The translations under genes were made by a program, and so were the position numbers. A stretch of 64,000 nucleotides of DNA from Nocardioides sp. cx-173 (GTDB lineage Bacteria > Actinomycetota > Actinomycetes > Propionibacteriales > Nocardioidaceae): the NCBI RefSeq assembly GCF_021117365.1, contig NZ_CP088262.1, positions 1,178,001 to 1,242,000 on the forward strand, written 5' to 3'. The notes beneath the pieces are model-generated. The model searched no databases, was not told the origin of the DNA, and worked only from the letters and a program-made list of their open reading frames with translations. Position 1 is the stretch's first letter, and every line of letters begins with the position of its first letter. Below, in pieces: positions 15,570 through 25,093 of this stretch.

Positions 15570-16766
15570 ATGACGGACCTCTCCCGCTCCGGCGCGTCCG
15601 CTGGTCCCGGCGTGCTCGACGCGCTCTCGCTGCTCTCCGAGGTGGCCGAGGAGCTGGTCGTCAAGAGCGCGCGCGACACCCACTTCGCCGTGGCGGACCG
15701 GGTCGGCCGGGTTGCCCGCCGTGGCACCGGCGGGGCGTCCACCGTGCCCGGCCTCGTGCACCGCGGCATCGCCGGAGCCGTGTACGGCGCTCTGGGGGCG
15801 GGCCTGCGGGCGGCGTCGCTCGGCCTGGACCGGCTGGGCGCCACCGGCGCCGGTCCGCGGCTGGAGGACGGTCCGCGCGGGCGCTTCGTCAGCTCCTCGG
15901 TCAACGGCCTGATCGGCGACCGGCTCGTCCGGGAGCGCCCGCACCTGGCGATCCCCATGGCGGTGCGTGCGGGCGGTCGGGACGTCGAGCCGACCCCGGA
16001 GGGTCTCGGCACGGCCTACCCGGATCCCTCCGGCCGCCTGGTCGTCTTCCTGCACGGCCTGTGCGAGAACGAGTCCTACTGGGACCTCCACCGCGAGCGC
16101 ACCGGCACGACGTACCCGGAGTCGGTGGCGGCGCTCGGCTGGAGCCCGGTGCTGCTGCGGGCCAACACCGGGCTGTCGCTGCGCGAGAACGGCGTGGCGC
16201 TCTCGGCCCTGATGCAGCGACTCGTCGACGCGTGGCCGGTGCCGGTCACCCGGGTGGCCCTGGTCGGACACTCCCTCGGCGGCCTGGTGATCCGCGCGTC
16301 GGGTGCGGTCGCGGCCGAGGCGCCGGGGTCGGGGGAGCCGTGGACGCAGCGGATCAGCGACGTGGTCACGCTCGGCACGCCCCACCTGGGCGCCCCGATC
16401 GCCTGGGGCATCGGTCACGGCAGCCGGGGGCTGTCCCGCCTGCCCGAGACCGCGGCCTTCGGGCGGATCCTGGACTGGCGCTCCGTGGGCGTCCACGACC
16501 TCGTCGCCGGCCTGGCCGAGGACGTGCCCCCGCTGCCGCACGCGCGCTACCGGCTGGTTTCGGCGACGCTCACCGAGTCCCAGCGCCATCCGGTCGGCCA
16601 CGTCGTGGGGGACCTGCTGGTGCGGCCGCGCTCGGCCTACGGGCGCGACAAGCGCGGCGGCGAGCTGTTCCCCGGCGCCGAGGTCCTGCACCTGGGCCGC
16701 ACCGACCACTTCGGGCTGCTCAACCACCCCCAGGTGCACGCCGCGCTCGAGCGCTGGCTGGCGTGA
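15570..16766 (+). CDS. Alpha/beta hydrolase, PGAP1/lipase-like
   Basis: A 398-residue alpha/beta hydrolase. The oxyanion region is VVFLHGLCENESYW near residue 157, and the nucleophile motif GHSLGG lies in RVALVGHSLGGLVIR near 231. A VTLGTPHLGAP segment, typical of the PGAP1/triacylglycerol lipase group, follows near 267. The C-terminal TDHFGLLNHP supplies the catalytic histidine. The N-terminal 110 residues (VRAGG preceded by two Ala/Gly-rich stretches) form no recognised domain. There is no classical signal peptide. The substrate is likely an acylglycerol or ester, but this is not determined. Confidence 0.82.
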   Translation: MTDLSRSGASAGPGVLDALSLLSEVAEELVVKSARDTHFAVADRVGRVARRGTGGASTVPGLVHRGIAGAVYGALGAGLRAASLGLDRLGATGAGPRLEDGPRGRFVSSSVNGLIGDRLVRERPHLAIPMAVRAGGRDVEPTPEGLGTAYPDPSGRLVVFLHGLCENESYWDLHRERTGTTYPESVAALGWSPVLLRANTGLSLRENGVALSALMQRLVDAWPVPVTRVALVGHSLGGLVIRASGAVAAEAPGSGEPWTQRISDVVTLGTPHLGAPIAWGIGHGSRGLSRLPETAAFGRILDWRSVGVHDLVAGLAEDVPPLPHARYRLVSATLTESQRHPVGHVVGDLLVRPRSAYGRDKRGGELFPGAEVLHLGRTDHFGLLNHPQVHAALERWLA

Positions 16767-16821
16767 GCACGAGGGTGCCGGCGTCCCCGGCTCCGGGGTG
16801 CCGGTCTGCGAGGATTGGCGC

Positions 16822-17292
16822 GTGACCGACCCGGCGGACCGCGAGCTCCGCGCCGAGGCGGTCGTCCACGCGGCGCCGGAGCGCCTCTGGGCGCTGCTCC
16901 GGGACGTGACCCAGATGGCCCGCTGGAGCCCGGAGCTCGTGCGGATGGTCGCGCTGAGGCCGGGTGGCCTTCGGGTCGGGCAGTCCTACCTGGGGATCAA
17001 TCGCCGCAAGGCGGTCGTGTGGCCGACCAGGTCGGTCGTCGCCGTCCTCGAGCCCGGGCGGAGGCTCGCGTGGGACACCCGCTCGAGCGGGGCGCGGTGG
17101 GTCTGGGAGATCGCACCCGAGGGCGAGGGCACCCGGGTGGTCCACCGGCGGCCGGTCCCAGGGGCGCTCACGCTGACCAGCCGGCTGTTCGCCCCGGTGT
17201 TCCTGGGCGGGTCCGCCGGGCACGCCGACGAGCTCGAGCAGGGGATGGCCGAGACGGTGGCGCGGCTCAAGGCCGCGGCCGAGTCCTCCTGA
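16822..17292 (+). CDS. SRPBCC-family (START-like) protein
   Basis: A 156-residue protein with the polyketide cyclase/dehydrase SRPBCC fold: [19 protein letters not shown] at the N-terminus (helix-grip strand and first helix), then [11 protein letters not shown]. The middle has [18 protein letters not shown] strands, and the C-terminal long helix is [16 protein letters not shown]. Members bind hydrophobic ligands in a deep pocket; no catalytic assignment is possible. The GTG start at 16822 has GAGGAT 6 nt upstream. It lies between the hydrolase and clpP1 in the same direction. Confidence 0.82.
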   Translation: MTDPADRELRAEAVVHAAPERLWALLRDVTQMARWSPELVRMVALRPGGLRVGQSYLGINRRKAVVWPTRSVVAVLEPGRRLAWDTRSSGARWVWEIAPEGEGTRVVHRRPVPGALTLTSRLFAPVFLGGSAGHADELEQGMAETVARLKAAAESS

Positions 17293-17303
17293 GCGGACCC
17301 GAG

Positions 17304-17321
17304 AATCCGCTGTCGGCGAAC
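17304..17321 (+). promoter_or_regulatory. ClgR-like operator upstream of clpP1
   Basis: AATCCGCTGTCGGCGAAC resembles the published corynebacterial ClgR motif (CGCY, four bases, GCG, then WWS), with two mismatches to the full 18-bp consensus. It is centred about 60 bp before the inferred clpP1 transcription start, a position suited to an activator. ClgR activates clpP genes in several actinobacteria. The assignment is by eye and needs testing. Confidence 0.42.
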
Positions 17322-17359
17322 AGGGGGGCGATGCCCGTGGAACTGTCGGCGCTTCGGGC

Positions 17360-17365
17360 TAGTGT
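17360..17365 (+). promoter_or_regulatory. Putative -10 box of clpP1 (leaderless)
   Basis: TAGTGT, 7 nt before the GTG at 17373. It supports that GTG as the start over the ATG at 17331, which lies upstream of the box. Confidence 0.45.
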
Positions 17366-17372
17366 CGGCGAC

Positions 17373-18023
17373 GTGAACCAGAACCCCAGTCTCGCCTCCG
17401 AGCCGTCCGGCCCCTTGATGGGCGGCGGCGGGGGGCTCAACGTCCTCGACGACCACATCTACCAACGGCTGCTGCGTGAGCGCATCGTGTTCCTCGGCTC
17501 CGAGGTGCGCGACCAGAACGCCAACGCGATCTGCGCCCAGCTGCTGCTGCTCTCGGCGGAGGACCCGGAGACGGACATCTTCCTCCACATCAACAGCCCC
17601 GGCGGCTCGGTCGACGCCGGCATGGCGATCTACGACACGATGAACTACATCCCCAACGACGTGGCGACGGTGGGCATGGGCCTGGCCGCCTCGATGGGGC
17701 AGTTCCTGCTGTGCGCCGGCGCCAAGGGCAAGCGCTACGCGCTCCCGCACGCGCGGATCATGATGCACCAGCCCTCCTCGGGCATGGGCGGCTCCGCCTC
17801 CGACATCAAGATCCAGGCCCAGCAGTCGCTGCACATCAAGAAGGTGCTGCTCGAGCTCATCGCCGAGCACACCGGCCAGACGGTCGAGCAGATCGAGAAC
17901 GACGCCGACCGCGACCGCTGGTTCACCGCCGAGCAGGCACTTGAGTACGGCCTGGTCGACCAGGTCATCAAGAGCGCCCGTGAAGCCGCCGACGACGGCC
18001 GCCCGGCGCGGCAGAAGGACTGA
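17373..18023 (+). CDS. clpP1: ATP-dependent Clp protease proteolytic subunit ClpP1
   Basis: A 216-residue serine protease subunit. With the start used here, the catalytic triad is Ser107 (GLAASMGQF), His132 (MMHQP) and Asp181 (DRDRWF). Actinobacteria make a mixed ClpP1P2 barrel of two heptameric rings, which ClpX or ClpC1 feeds with unfolded substrates. The N-terminus is longer than in M. tuberculosis ClpP1 and has a glycine run (MGGGGG) before the first core helix. Other in-frame starts are 17331 (ATG), 17337 (GTG) and 17418 (ATG, 201 residues); the promoter position favours GTG at 17373. clpP2 follows after 4 bp. Confidence 0.93.
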   Translation: MNQNPSLASEPSGPLMGGGGGLNVLDDHIYQRLLRERIVFLGSEVRDQNANAICAQLLLLSAEDPETDIFLHINSPGGSVDAGMAIYDTMNYIPNDVATVGMGLAASMGQFLLCAGAKGKRYALPHARIMMHQPSSGMGGSASDIKIQAQQSLHIKKVLLELIAEHTGQTVEQIENDADRDRWFTAEQALEYGLVDQVIKSAREAADDGRPARQKD

Positions 18024-18027
18024 CGAG

Positions 18028-18639
18028 ATGAACTACTACATCCCCCAGTGGGAAGAGCGCACGTCCTACGGCTTCCGGCGGATCGACCCCTACGCCAAGC
18101 TGTTCGAGGAGCGGATCATCTTCCTCGGCACGCCGATCTCCGACGACATCGCCAACGCCGTCATGGCCCAGCTGATGTGCCTGGAGTCGATGAACCCCGA
18201 CCAGGACATCCAGATCTACATCAACAGCCCCGGTGGCTCCTTCACCGCGCTGACGGCCATCTACGACACGATGCGCTTCATCACCCCCGACGTGCAGACC
18301 GTGTGCCTGGGCCAGGCGGCCTCGGCCGCCGCGATCCTGCTCGCGGCCGGCGCCCCCGGCAAGCGCATGGCGCTGCCCAACAGCCGGATCCTGATCCACC
18401 AGCCCTACACCGAGGGCACGTTCGGCCAGACCTCCGACATCGAGATCCAGGCCAACGAGATCCTGCGGATGCGCGAGCTGCTGGAGAAGATGATCAGCGA
18501 GCACTCCGGCCGCTCGATCGAGGAGGTCAGCCGCGACATCGAGCGCGACAAGATCCTCACCGCCGAGCAGGCCATCGAGTACGGCCTGATCGACACGGTG
18601 CTCGACTCGCGCAAGGCCTCGACGCTCGCCCTGACCTGA
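18028..18639 (+). CDS. clpP2: ATP-dependent Clp protease proteolytic subunit ClpP2
   Basis: A 203-residue second ClpP subunit, co-transcribed with clpP1 (4-bp gap). The active-site Ser99 is in LGQAASAAA, His124 in LIHQP, and the aspartate in IERDKIL. The N-terminus ([32 protein letters not shown]) carries the axial-loop region that docks ClpX and ClpC1 in the mycobacterial complex. The two ClpP proteins differ clearly, as expected of non-redundant rings. Confidence 0.95.
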   Translation: MNYYIPQWEERTSYGFRRIDPYAKLFEERIIFLGTPISDDIANAVMAQLMCLESMNPDQDIQIYINSPGGSFTALTAIYDTMRFITPDVQTVCLGQAASAAAILLAAGAPGKRMALPNSRILIHQPYTEGTFGQTSDIEIQANEILRMRELLEKMISEHSGRSIEEVSRDIERDKILTAEQAIEYGLIDTVLDSRKASTLALT

Positions 18640-18785
18640 CCCCTGAACCGACCACCCCACCTGACCGGCGGTCCAACTCGTCGGGAGGCATCTCGTGTCC
18701 GGCCCCCTCATGGGGGGCGGCACGGGGTACCTTCTGATGGTTTGCATCGTGGCACTGCACAACCCGCGTCGAAGGAGATGACCCC

Positions 18786-20066
18786 GTGGCTCGCATCGGT
18801 GACGGAGGCGACCTGCTGAAGTGCTCTTTCTGTGGAAAGAGCCAGAAGCAGGTCAAGAAGCTGATCGCAGGCCCCGGGGTCTACATCTGCGACGAGTGCA
18901 TCGACCTGTGCAACGAGATCATCGAGGAGGAGCTGAGCGAGGGCACCGAGGTCAGCCTCGACGAGCTGCCCAAGCCGAAGGAGATCTTCGACTTCCTCAA
19001 CTCCTACGTCATCGGCCAGGAGCAGGCGAAGAAGTCGCTCGCGGTGGCGGTCTACAACCACTACAAGCGGGTCGGGGCGGGTCTGCAGCCCATCGCCGGC
19101 AAGCACAGCAAGGACGAGGTCGTCGAGGTCGCCAAGAGCAACATCCTGGTGATCGGGCCCACCGGCTGCGGCAAGACCTACCTCGCGCAGACGCTGGCCC
19201 GGATGCTCAACGTGCCGTTCGCGATCGCCGACGCCACCGCCCTCACCGAGGCCGGCTACGTCGGTGAGGACGTCGAGAACATCCTGCTCAAGCTGATCCA
19301 GGCGGCCGACTACGATGTCAAGAAGGCCGAGACGGGCATCATCTACATCGACGAGATCGACAAGGTGGCCCGCAAGGCCGAGAACCCCTCGATCACTCGC
19401 GACGTCTCCGGCGAGGGCGTGCAGCAGGCGCTGCTGAAGATCATCGAGGGCACCACCGCCTCGGTACCGCCGCAGGGCGGGCGCAAGCACCCGCACCAGG
19501 AGTTCATCCAGATCGACACCACCAACATCCTGTTCGTGGTCGGCGGTGCCTTCGCCGGGCTGGAGCACATCATCGAGCAGCGCGTCGGCAAGAAGAACCT
19601 CGGCTTCACCGCCGAGGTCCGCACCGCCGCCGAGCGCGACGCCGAGGACCTCCTCTCGATGGTGCGCCCCGAGGACCTCACGAAGTTCGGGCTGATCCCC
19701 GAGTTCATCGGTCGGCTGCCGCTGATCGCCAGCGTGACCAAGCTCGACCAGGCAGCGCTGGTGCAGATCCTCACCGAGCCGCGCAACGCGCTGATCAAGC
19801 AGTACCAGAAGCTCTTCGAGCTCGACGGCGTCGACCTGGAGTTCACCGAGGACGCCGTCGCCGCCATCGCCGACCACGCCATGGAGCGCGGCACCGGCGC
19901 CCGCGGCCTGCGCGCGATCATCGAGGAGGTCCTCCTCCACGTCATGTACGACGTCCCGTCCCGCGGCGACATCGCCAAGGTGATCGTCACCGCCGAGGTC
20001 GTCAACGACGACGTCGCGCCGACCCTGGTCCCCCGCGAGCCCGAGAAGAAGAAGAAGTCCGCCTGA
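18786..20066 (+). CDS. clpX: ATP-dependent Clp protease ATP-binding subunit ClpX
   Basis: A 426-residue AAA+ unfoldase that delivers substrates to ClpP1P2. The N-terminal zinc-binding domain has CSFCGKS and CDECIDLC. Walker A is [11 protein letters not shown] near residue 121, followed by the pore loop [11 protein letters not shown] and Walker [12 protein letters not shown] near 183. Sensor 2 is [10 protein letters not shown] near 372. The GTG start follows AAGGAG by 7 nt. It is separated from clpP2 by 146 bp and may have its own promoter. The C-terminal EKKKKSA tail is short and basic. Confidence 0.96.
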   Translation: MARIGDGGDLLKCSFCGKSQKQVKKLIAGPGVYICDECIDLCNEIIEEELSEGTEVSLDELPKPKEIFDFLNSYVIGQEQAKKSLAVAVYNHYKRVGAGLQPIAGKHSKDEVVEVAKSNILVIGPTGCGKTYLAQTLARMLNVPFAIADATALTEAGYVGEDVENILLKLIQAADYDVKKAETGIIYIDEIDKVARKAENPSITRDVSGEGVQQALLKIIEGTTASVPPQGGRKHPHQEFIQIDTTNILFVVGGAFAGLEHIIEQRVGKKNLGFTAEVRTAAERDAEDLLSMVRPEDLTKFGLIPEFIGRLPLIASVTKLDQAALVQILTEPRNALIKQYQKLFELDGVDLEFTEDAVAAIADHAMERGTGARGLRAIIEEVLLHVMYDVPSRGDIAKVIVTAEVVNDDVAPTLVPREPEKKKKSA

Positions 20067-20099
20067 ACGGTGGAGGCGACTTCGTCGCCGCCACCGTTC
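20065..20099 (+). terminator. Hairpin terminator overlapping the clpX stop codon
   Basis: A 9-bp outer stem (20065-20073 with 20091-20099) and a 6-bp inner stem (20075-20080 with 20084-20089) around a TTC loop, separated by one A-G mismatch. The stem begins inside the clpX stop codon. Confidence 0.6.
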
Positions 20100-20104
20100 C
20101 AAGG

Positions 20105-20247
20105 CGGAGGTCGACCGGCGCGCGCGAGCGACGAAGGAGCTCGCGACCGCGCCTGTCGAGACCCGGCGAGCTAGGGCAGCAGGTCAGGGATGGGGCGGTC
20201 TCGACGTGCGCTCAGGCCCCAGACGGCCTTCGCTGCTCGACCACCGG
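20105..20247. repeat. Dispersed intergenic repeat between clpX and valS
   Basis: Two elements lie here, both rich in TCGAGACC/GGTCTCGA and GCGAAGG motifs. The one at 20196-20247, read on the minus strand (GGTGGTCGAG, GCGAAGGC, GCCTGAGC, TCGAGACC), matches the order of blocks at 5217-5265. The other, at 20105-20163, has the related blocks GGTCGA, CGACGAAGG and TGTCGAGACCC. No gene is present in the 251-bp gap. Confidence 0.5.
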
Positions 20248-20254
20248 GGCCGCT

Positions 20255-20295
20255 CACCGCTGACCCGTCAGAAACTTTCTGACGGGTCAGCGGTG
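20255..20295. terminator. Very strong bidirectional terminator between clpX and valS
   Basis: A 19-bp perfect stem (20255-20273 with 20277-20295) around a 3-nt loop, 22 nt beyond the valS stop on the minus strand. The AAACTTT at the tip is the only A/T-rich part. It separates two convergent essential operons. Confidence 0.85.
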
Positions 20296-20317
20296 GTTTC
20301 GTGCAGTTGGTGACGGG

Positions 20318-22939
20318 TCAGTCGGTGGGAGCCAGCTCCGCGTCGACCTTGAGCTCGGTGCCCTCGGTGCCGTCGGTGGTGGTGAAGACCAGGTCGCCGG
20401 TGATCTTGCCGGCCGCGCGCAGGTCGGGAGCGGCGAGCTCGGCGGCGCGCACCAGGGCCTCGGGACCCGAGATCTCCACCCGGGAGAGCTCGGCGCGCAT
20501 CGAGACCTTGGCCTGCGACTTGGCGCCGCGGATGCCGATCAGTGCCGAGGCGACGGCGTCGACGGCGGCGGGGTCGAAGGCGGCGGCCGAGCCCAGCTCC
20601 GAGACGGCCGGCCAGGTGCTGCGGTGCACCGAGCCGGGCTGCCACCAGGACCAGACCTCCTCGGTGACGTAGGGCAGGAACGGCGCGAGCAGGCGCAGCT
20701 GGACCTGGAGGGCCAGGGCGAGGGTGGCGCGGGCCGACTCGGTGGGGGCGCCGCCGTCCTCGCGGTAGGCGCGCTCCTTGACCAGCTCGACGTAGTCGTC
20801 GCAGAACTCCCAGAAGAACTTCTCGCTCACCTCGAGCGCGGTGGTGTAGTCGAACGCGTCGAAGGCGTCGGTCGCCTTGGTGACCACCGTGGCGAGCCGC
20901 GCGAGCAGCGCGCAGTCGATCGGCTCGGTGACCTCGACCGGGTTGACCGAGCTCGCACCGATGCTGGACAGCACGAACTTCGAGACGTTGAGCAGCTTCA
21001 TGGCCAGCCGTCGGCCGACCTTCATCTGCGTCTCGTCGAACGGCGAGTCCAGGCCGGGGCGGGCGATGGCGGCGCGCCAGCGGACGGCGTCCGCGCCGTA
21101 CTTGTCGAGGATCTGGTCGGGGACGACGACGTTGCCCTTGGACTTCGACATCTTCTTGCGGTCCGGGTCGACGATGAAGCCCGAGATCAGCGCGTGGCTC
21201 CACGGCGCCACGCCGTTCTCGAAGTGGGCGCGGACGATGCGCGCGAACAGCCAGGTGCGGATGATGTCGTGGGCCTGGGTGGCCAGGTCCATCGGGAAGA
21301 CGCGCTGCCACAGGTCGTCGTCGGACCCCCAGCCGCCGGCGATGTGGGGCGTGAGCGAGGACGTCGCCCAAGTGTCCATCACGTCCGGGTCGCCGACGAA
21401 GCCGCCCGGCTTGCCGCGCTGCTCCTCGGTGTAGCCGCCGGGCGCCTGCGTCGAGGGGTCCACCGGGAGCTCGGCCTCGCTCGGCATCAGCGGGTGGGCG
21501 TAGTCCGGCTCGTCGTCCTCGGAGAGGGGGTACCAGACCGGGAAGGGGATCCCGAAGAACCGCTGCCGCGAGATCAGCCAGTCGCCGTTGAGCCCGTTCA
21601 CCCAGTTGTCGTAGCGGTGGCGCATGTGGGGAGGCAGCCACTGGATCTCCGCGCCCCGCTCGATCATCTCGGCGCGCAGGGCGGCGTCGCGGCCGCCGTT
21701 GCGGATGTACCACTGGCGGGTGGCCACGATCTCGAGCGGCTTGTCGCCGCGCTCGTAGAAGTTGGCCATGCGCTGGGTGGGGACCGGGTCGCCGACCAGG
21801 TCGCCGCTCTCGCGCAGCAGCCCGACCATCGCCTCACGAGCGGAGAACACGGTCTTGCCGGCCAGCTCGGCGTACGCCGTTGCGGCCGGCTCGTGCGCCA
21901 GCCACTCGGGCGTCTCGCGCAGGAGGCGGCCGTCACGACCGATGACGGTGCGGACCGGCAGGTTCAGCTCGCGCCACCAGGTGACGTCGGTCAGGTCGCC
22001 GAAGGTGCAGCACATCGCGATGCCGGCGCCCTTGTCCATCTCGGCGGCCGGGTGGGCGACGACGGGGACCTCCACGCCGAAGACCGGCGAGGTGACCGTC
22101 GTGCCGAACAGCGGCTGGTAGCGCTCGTCGTCGGGGTGGGCGATCAGGGCCACGACGCTGGGGATCAGCTCGGGGCGGGTGGTCTCGATCGCGACCGTCT
22201 CGCCGTCGGGACGGTGATAGGTGACGCGGTGGTAGGCGCCGGCGTAGTCGCGGGCCTCCAGCTCGGCCTGGGCGACCGCGGTCTGGAAGGTGACGTCCCA
22301 GAGGGTCGGCGCCTCCTGCAGGTAGGCCTCGCCGCGCGCGAAGTTGCGTAGGAAGGCGGTCTGGCTGACCTTCTGCGCCCGGGGACCGATCGTGGTGTAG
22401 GTCTGCTTCCAGTCGACCGACAGCCCGAGCGTGCGCCACAGCGACTCGAAGACCTTCTCGTCCTCCTCCACCAGCCGCTCGCACAGCTCGACGAAATTGG
22501 GTCGGCTGATGGGGACCTGGCGCTTGGGGTCCGGCTTCTCCGGCGGCGTGAAGCCGGCGTCGTAGGGCAGCGAGGGGTCGCAGCGCACGCCGAAGAAGTT
22601 CTGCACCCGGCGCTCGGTGGGCAGCCCGTTGTCGTCCCAGCCCATCGGGTAGAAGACCGACTTGCCGCGCATCCGCTGGTAGCGGGCGATGAGGTCGGTG
22701 TGGGTGTAGGAGAAGACGTGGCCCACGTGCAGGCTCCCGCTCACCGTGGGCGGCGGGGTGTCGATCGAGAAGACGTTGTCGCGGGGCTGGGTGCGGTCGA
22801 AGGCGTAGGTCTGGTCGGCCTTCCAGCGCGCGGCCCACTTGTCCTCGAGACCCTCGAGCGCCGGCTTCTCCGGTACGACGACCGCGCCGCTGTCGCTGCG
22901 CGTCGTGTCCGGGGCCTGGGTGTCGATGATCTCGGTCAT
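20318..22939 (-). CDS. valS: Valine--tRNA ligase
   Basis: An 873-residue class I synthetase charging tRNA-Val. The HIGH-like motif is [13 protein letters not shown] near residue 70 and the KMSKS loop is [11 protein letters not shown] near 590. Between them lie the CP1 editing domain ([13 protein letters not shown], near 250) and the catalytic core; a C-terminal helical anticodon domain follows. It has the shorter C-terminus without an extended coiled coil. The ATG at 22939 (MTEIIDTQ) is chosen over an upstream in-frame start because TAGGAT lies 7 nt before it and the upstream nine residues are not conserved in style. Confidence 0.95.
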   Translation of the reverse strand: MTEIIDTQAPDTTRSDSGAVVVPEKPALEGLEDKWAARWKADQTYAFDRTQPRDNVFSIDTPPPTVSGSLHVGHVFSYTHTDLIARYQRMRGKSVFYPMGWDDNGLPTERRVQNFFGVRCDPSLPYDAGFTPPEKPDPKRQVPISRPNFVELCERLVEEDEKVFESLWRTLGLSVDWKQTYTTIGPRAQKVSQTAFLRNFARGEAYLQEAPTLWDVTFQTAVAQAELEARDYAGAYHRVTYHRPDGETVAIETTRPELIPSVVALIAHPDDERYQPLFGTTVTSPVFGVEVPVVAHPAAEMDKGAGIAMCCTFGDLTDVTWWRELNLPVRTVIGRDGRLLRETPEWLAHEPAATAYAELAGKTVFSAREAMVGLLRESGDLVGDPVPTQRMANFYERGDKPLEIVATRQWYIRNGGRDAALRAEMIERGAEIQWLPPHMRHRYDNWVNGLNGDWLISRQRFFGIPFPVWYPLSEDDEPDYAHPLMPSEAELPVDPSTQAPGGYTEEQRGKPGGFVGDPDVMDTWATSSLTPHIAGGWGSDDDLWQRVFPMDLATQAHDIIRTWLFARIVRAHFENGVAPWSHALISGFIVDPDRKKMSKSKGNVVVPDQILDKYGADAVRWRAAIARPGLDSPFDETQMKVGRRLAMKLLNVSKFVLSSIGASSVNPVEVTEPIDCALLARLATVVTKATDAFDAFDYTTALEVSEKFFWEFCDDYVELVKERAYREDGGAPTESARATLALALQVQLRLLAPFLPYVTEEVWSWWQPGSVHRSTWPAVSELGSAAAFDPAAVDAVASALIGIRGAKSQAKVSMRAELSRVEISGPEALVRAAELAAPDLRAAGKITGDLVFTTTDGTEGTELKVDAELAPTD

Positions 22940-22946
22940 GGTGCAA

Positions 22947-22952
22947 ATCCTA
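22947..22952 (-). promoter_or_regulatory. Putative -10 box of valS (leaderless)
   Basis: TAGGAT on the minus strand, 7 nt before the valS ATG, with no Shine-Dalgarno sequence. It is the same hexamer and spacing as metG. Confidence 0.48.
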
Positions 22953-23013
22953 GTGCCGGTCGTCACTCGGCCCTCCGGTGGTCGGCGGGCCCGGGCGGAT
23001 GCGAGGGTGGAGC

Positions 23014-23901
23014 GTGCCCGACCTGGAGCTCTACGTCGACCCCGCCGCCTTCCTCCGGGACGCCGGCGCGCTGCTCGCGGCCGACCCGGTGGTGGCGACC
23101 GTGGTGTCGACCGTGACCCACCGGATCGCCGACGCGGACCGTCGCGGGGAGGTGCGCGGCGACTACCCGCACTGGTGGCTGGCCGTCCGTGAGGACGAGC
23201 AGGTCGTCGGCGTCGCCATGCGCACGGCGCCGTTCGCGCCCTACCCCCCGTACGTGCTGCCGATGCCGCAGGAGGCGGCCCGCGAGCTCGCCCGGATGCT
23301 GCACGCCCGCGGCGAGGAGGTGCTCGCCGTCAACGGCGCGCTGCCCGCCGCGCAGGAGGTCGCCGAGGAGACGGCCCGGCTGGTGGGGGGCACGGCACAG
23401 GTCCACGAGCGGATGCGGCTGTGGGAGGCGACCGAGGTGGTCGCGCCCCCGCAGCCGGCGGGCCGGCTCCGCGCGGCCCGAGCCGAGGACACCGACCTGG
23501 CCACCCGCTGGTGGAACGCGTTCGCCACGGACGCCGCCGAGCAGGCCGGGCGCTCCGCCGAGTCAGCGACGGGGGAGTACCTCGAGGAGCGCGAGATGGC
23601 GCGCCGGGTCGAGGAGGGCCTGGTCTGGCTCTGGGAGGACGAGTCCGGCCGAGTCGTCCACCTGACCGCCCACAACCCGCCGGCCTACGGCGTCGCGCGC
23701 GTCGGCCCGGTCTACACGCCCCGTGAGGCGAGAGGGCGCGGGTACGCCAGCGCCGCGGTCGCCGCAGTCACCCAGCGGCTGCTCGACACGGGCGCGCGAG
23801 CCTGCCTGTTCACCGACCTGGACAACTCGACGTCGAACAAGATCTACGAGGCCGTCGGCTACCGGCCGGTCGTCGACATGGCCAACCTGCGCATCGACTA
23901 G
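23014..23901 (+). CDS. GNAT-family N-acetyltransferase
   Basis: A 295-residue protein with a C-terminal GNAT domain (about residues 150-295). The acetyl-CoA-binding loop is [16 protein letters not shown] and the last strand-helix pair is [22 protein letters not shown]. The N-terminal half is a diverged, probably inactive second GNAT-like domain ([19 protein letters not shown]), a tandem arrangement seen in many actinobacterial acetyltransferases. The substrate is unknown. The start is uncertain: GTG at 23014 begins the first beta strand, while ATG at 22999 and GTG at 22978 add up to 12 residues. It is convergent with the alcohol dehydrogenase. Confidence 0.85.
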   Translation: MPDLELYVDPAAFLRDAGALLAADPVVATVVSTVTHRIADADRRGEVRGDYPHWWLAVREDEQVVGVAMRTAPFAPYPPYVLPMPQEAARELARMLHARGEEVLAVNGALPAAQEVAEETARLVGGTAQVHERMRLWEATEVVAPPQPAGRLRAARAEDTDLATRWWNAFATDAAEQAGRSAESATGEYLEEREMARRVEEGLVWLWEDESGRVVHLTAHNPPAYGVARVGPVYTPREARGRGYASAAVAAVTQRLLDTGARACLFTDLDNSTSNKIYEAVGYRPVVDMANLRID

Positions 23902-23917
23902 TCGCACCCGTGGGTTG

Positions 23918-25027
23918 TCACCAGACCAGGACCGGCTTGACGATCCTCCCGGCGGTCACGTCCTCGATGGCGGCGCCGATCTCGGCGAACGGGTAGCTCA
24001 CCACGAGGTCGTCCACGTCGAAGCGCCCGGCGCGGTTGAGCTCGATCAGCCGCGGCACCATCTCCAGCGGGTCGGAGTCGCCCTCGACGCTGCCGCGAAT
24101 CACCTTGCCGTTCTGCATGAGGTCGATCGCGTCGACGGGGAACTCCGGCGCCCCGAGCCCGAGCACCACCAGCTGCCCACGCGCGGCGAGCGACTGGGCG
24201 GCCTGCCTGAGCACCTCGGGTACGGCGGTCGTGTCGACCGCCCCGGTGGCCCCGCCGCCGGTGAGCTCCTTGACCCGCTCGACCACCTGGGTGCCGAGGT
24301 CGTTCGGCTCGAGCCGGGAGGGGTCGACCCCGACGGCGCCGTAGCGGGCGGCGACCTCGAGCCGGCTGGGCATCAGGTCGACCGCGACGATCGTGGCGAC
24401 GCCCTCGGCCTGCGCCGCCGCGATCGCCGCCAAGCCGACCGCACCGACGCCGTAGACGACCAGGCTGTCCTCGGGCCCGGGCTTCAGCACGTTGAGCACC
24501 GCCCCGGCGCCGGTCTGGAAGCCGCAGCCGTAGGGGGCGATCCTGGTCAGGTCCAGGCTCTTGTCGACGACCACGCAGTTGTCGGCGTACGCCAGCGCGT
24601 GCTGGGCGAAGCTGGACTGGCCGAAGAACGAGCCGAACACCGGCGAGCCGTCGCGCGACATCGTCGTCGAGCCGTCCATGCGCATGCCCAGGTAGTTGAG
24701 GAACAAGCTGGAGTCGCAGTAGCCGACCAGGCCCGCCTCGCAGCGCGGGCAGGCGCGGCACGAGCGCAGGCTCAGCACCACGTGGTCGCCCACCTCGATG
24801 CCGTCGACGTCCGCGCCGACCTCCTCGACGACGCCGGCGCCCTCGTGGCCGAACACATTCGGGAACATCTCGGCCGGCAGCATCGTGCGCATCGTGATGT
24901 CGGTGTGGCACAGGCCGGTGGCCACGATGCGCACCAGCACCTCGTCGGCGCGCGGGCCGTCGAGGTCGACCTCCTCGAAGGCGAAGTCCTGCCCTGGCGC
25001 GTGGACGACGGCGACCGTGGTTCTCAT
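23918..25027 (-). CDS. Zinc-dependent aryl/primary alcohol dehydrogenase
   Basis: A 369-residue medium-chain dehydrogenase. The catalytic zinc ligands are in GLCHTD and GHEGAG, and the structural zinc site has four cysteines in CRACPRCEAGLVGYC. The Rossmann motif is YGVGAVGLAAI near residue 180. The segment YGCGFQTGAGAVLNV places it with aryl- and benzyl-alcohol dehydrogenases of the XylB/AreB type, reversibly oxidising alcohols to aldehydes with NAD(P). I chose the ATG at 25027 from the family N-terminus and from TAGTGT 7 nt upstream. It interrupts the valS-folC adjacency found in mycobacteria and streptomycetes. Confidence 0.86.
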   Translation of the reverse strand: MRTTVAVVHAPGQDFAFEEVDLDGPRADEVLVRIVATGLCHTDITMRTMLPAEMFPNVFGHEGAGVVEEVGADVDGIEVGDHVVLSLRSCRACPRCEAGLVGYCDSSLFLNYLGMRMDGSTTMSRDGSPVFGSFFGQSSFAQHALAYADNCVVVDKSLDLTRIAPYGCGFQTGAGAVLNVLKPGPEDSLVVYGVGAVGLAAIAAAQAEGVATIVAVDLMPSRLEVAARYGAVGVDPSRLEPNDLGTQVVERVKELTGGGATGAVDTTAVPEVLRQAAQSLAARGQLVVLGLGAPEFPVDAIDLMQNGKVIRGSVEGDSDPLEMVPRLIELNRAGRFDVDDLVVSYPFAEIGAAIEDVTAGRIVKPVLVW

Positions 25028-25034
25028 GGCGAGC

Positions 25035-25040
25035 ACACTA
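25035..25040 (-). promoter_or_regulatory. Putative -10 box of the alcohol dehydrogenase gene (leaderless)
   Basis: TAGTGT on the minus strand, 7 nt before the ATG at 25027, the same hexamer and spacing as clpP1. Confidence 0.45.
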
Positions 25041-25093
25041 GAACCTGTTCCAGTCCGGGGTCGAGGAAGCGCGATCCCTAGACTCGACACGAG

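Noticed and set aside
20067..20317. Possible small RNA gene between clpX and valS
   Set aside because: The structure is explained by two terminators and a dispersed repeat; no promoter was found.
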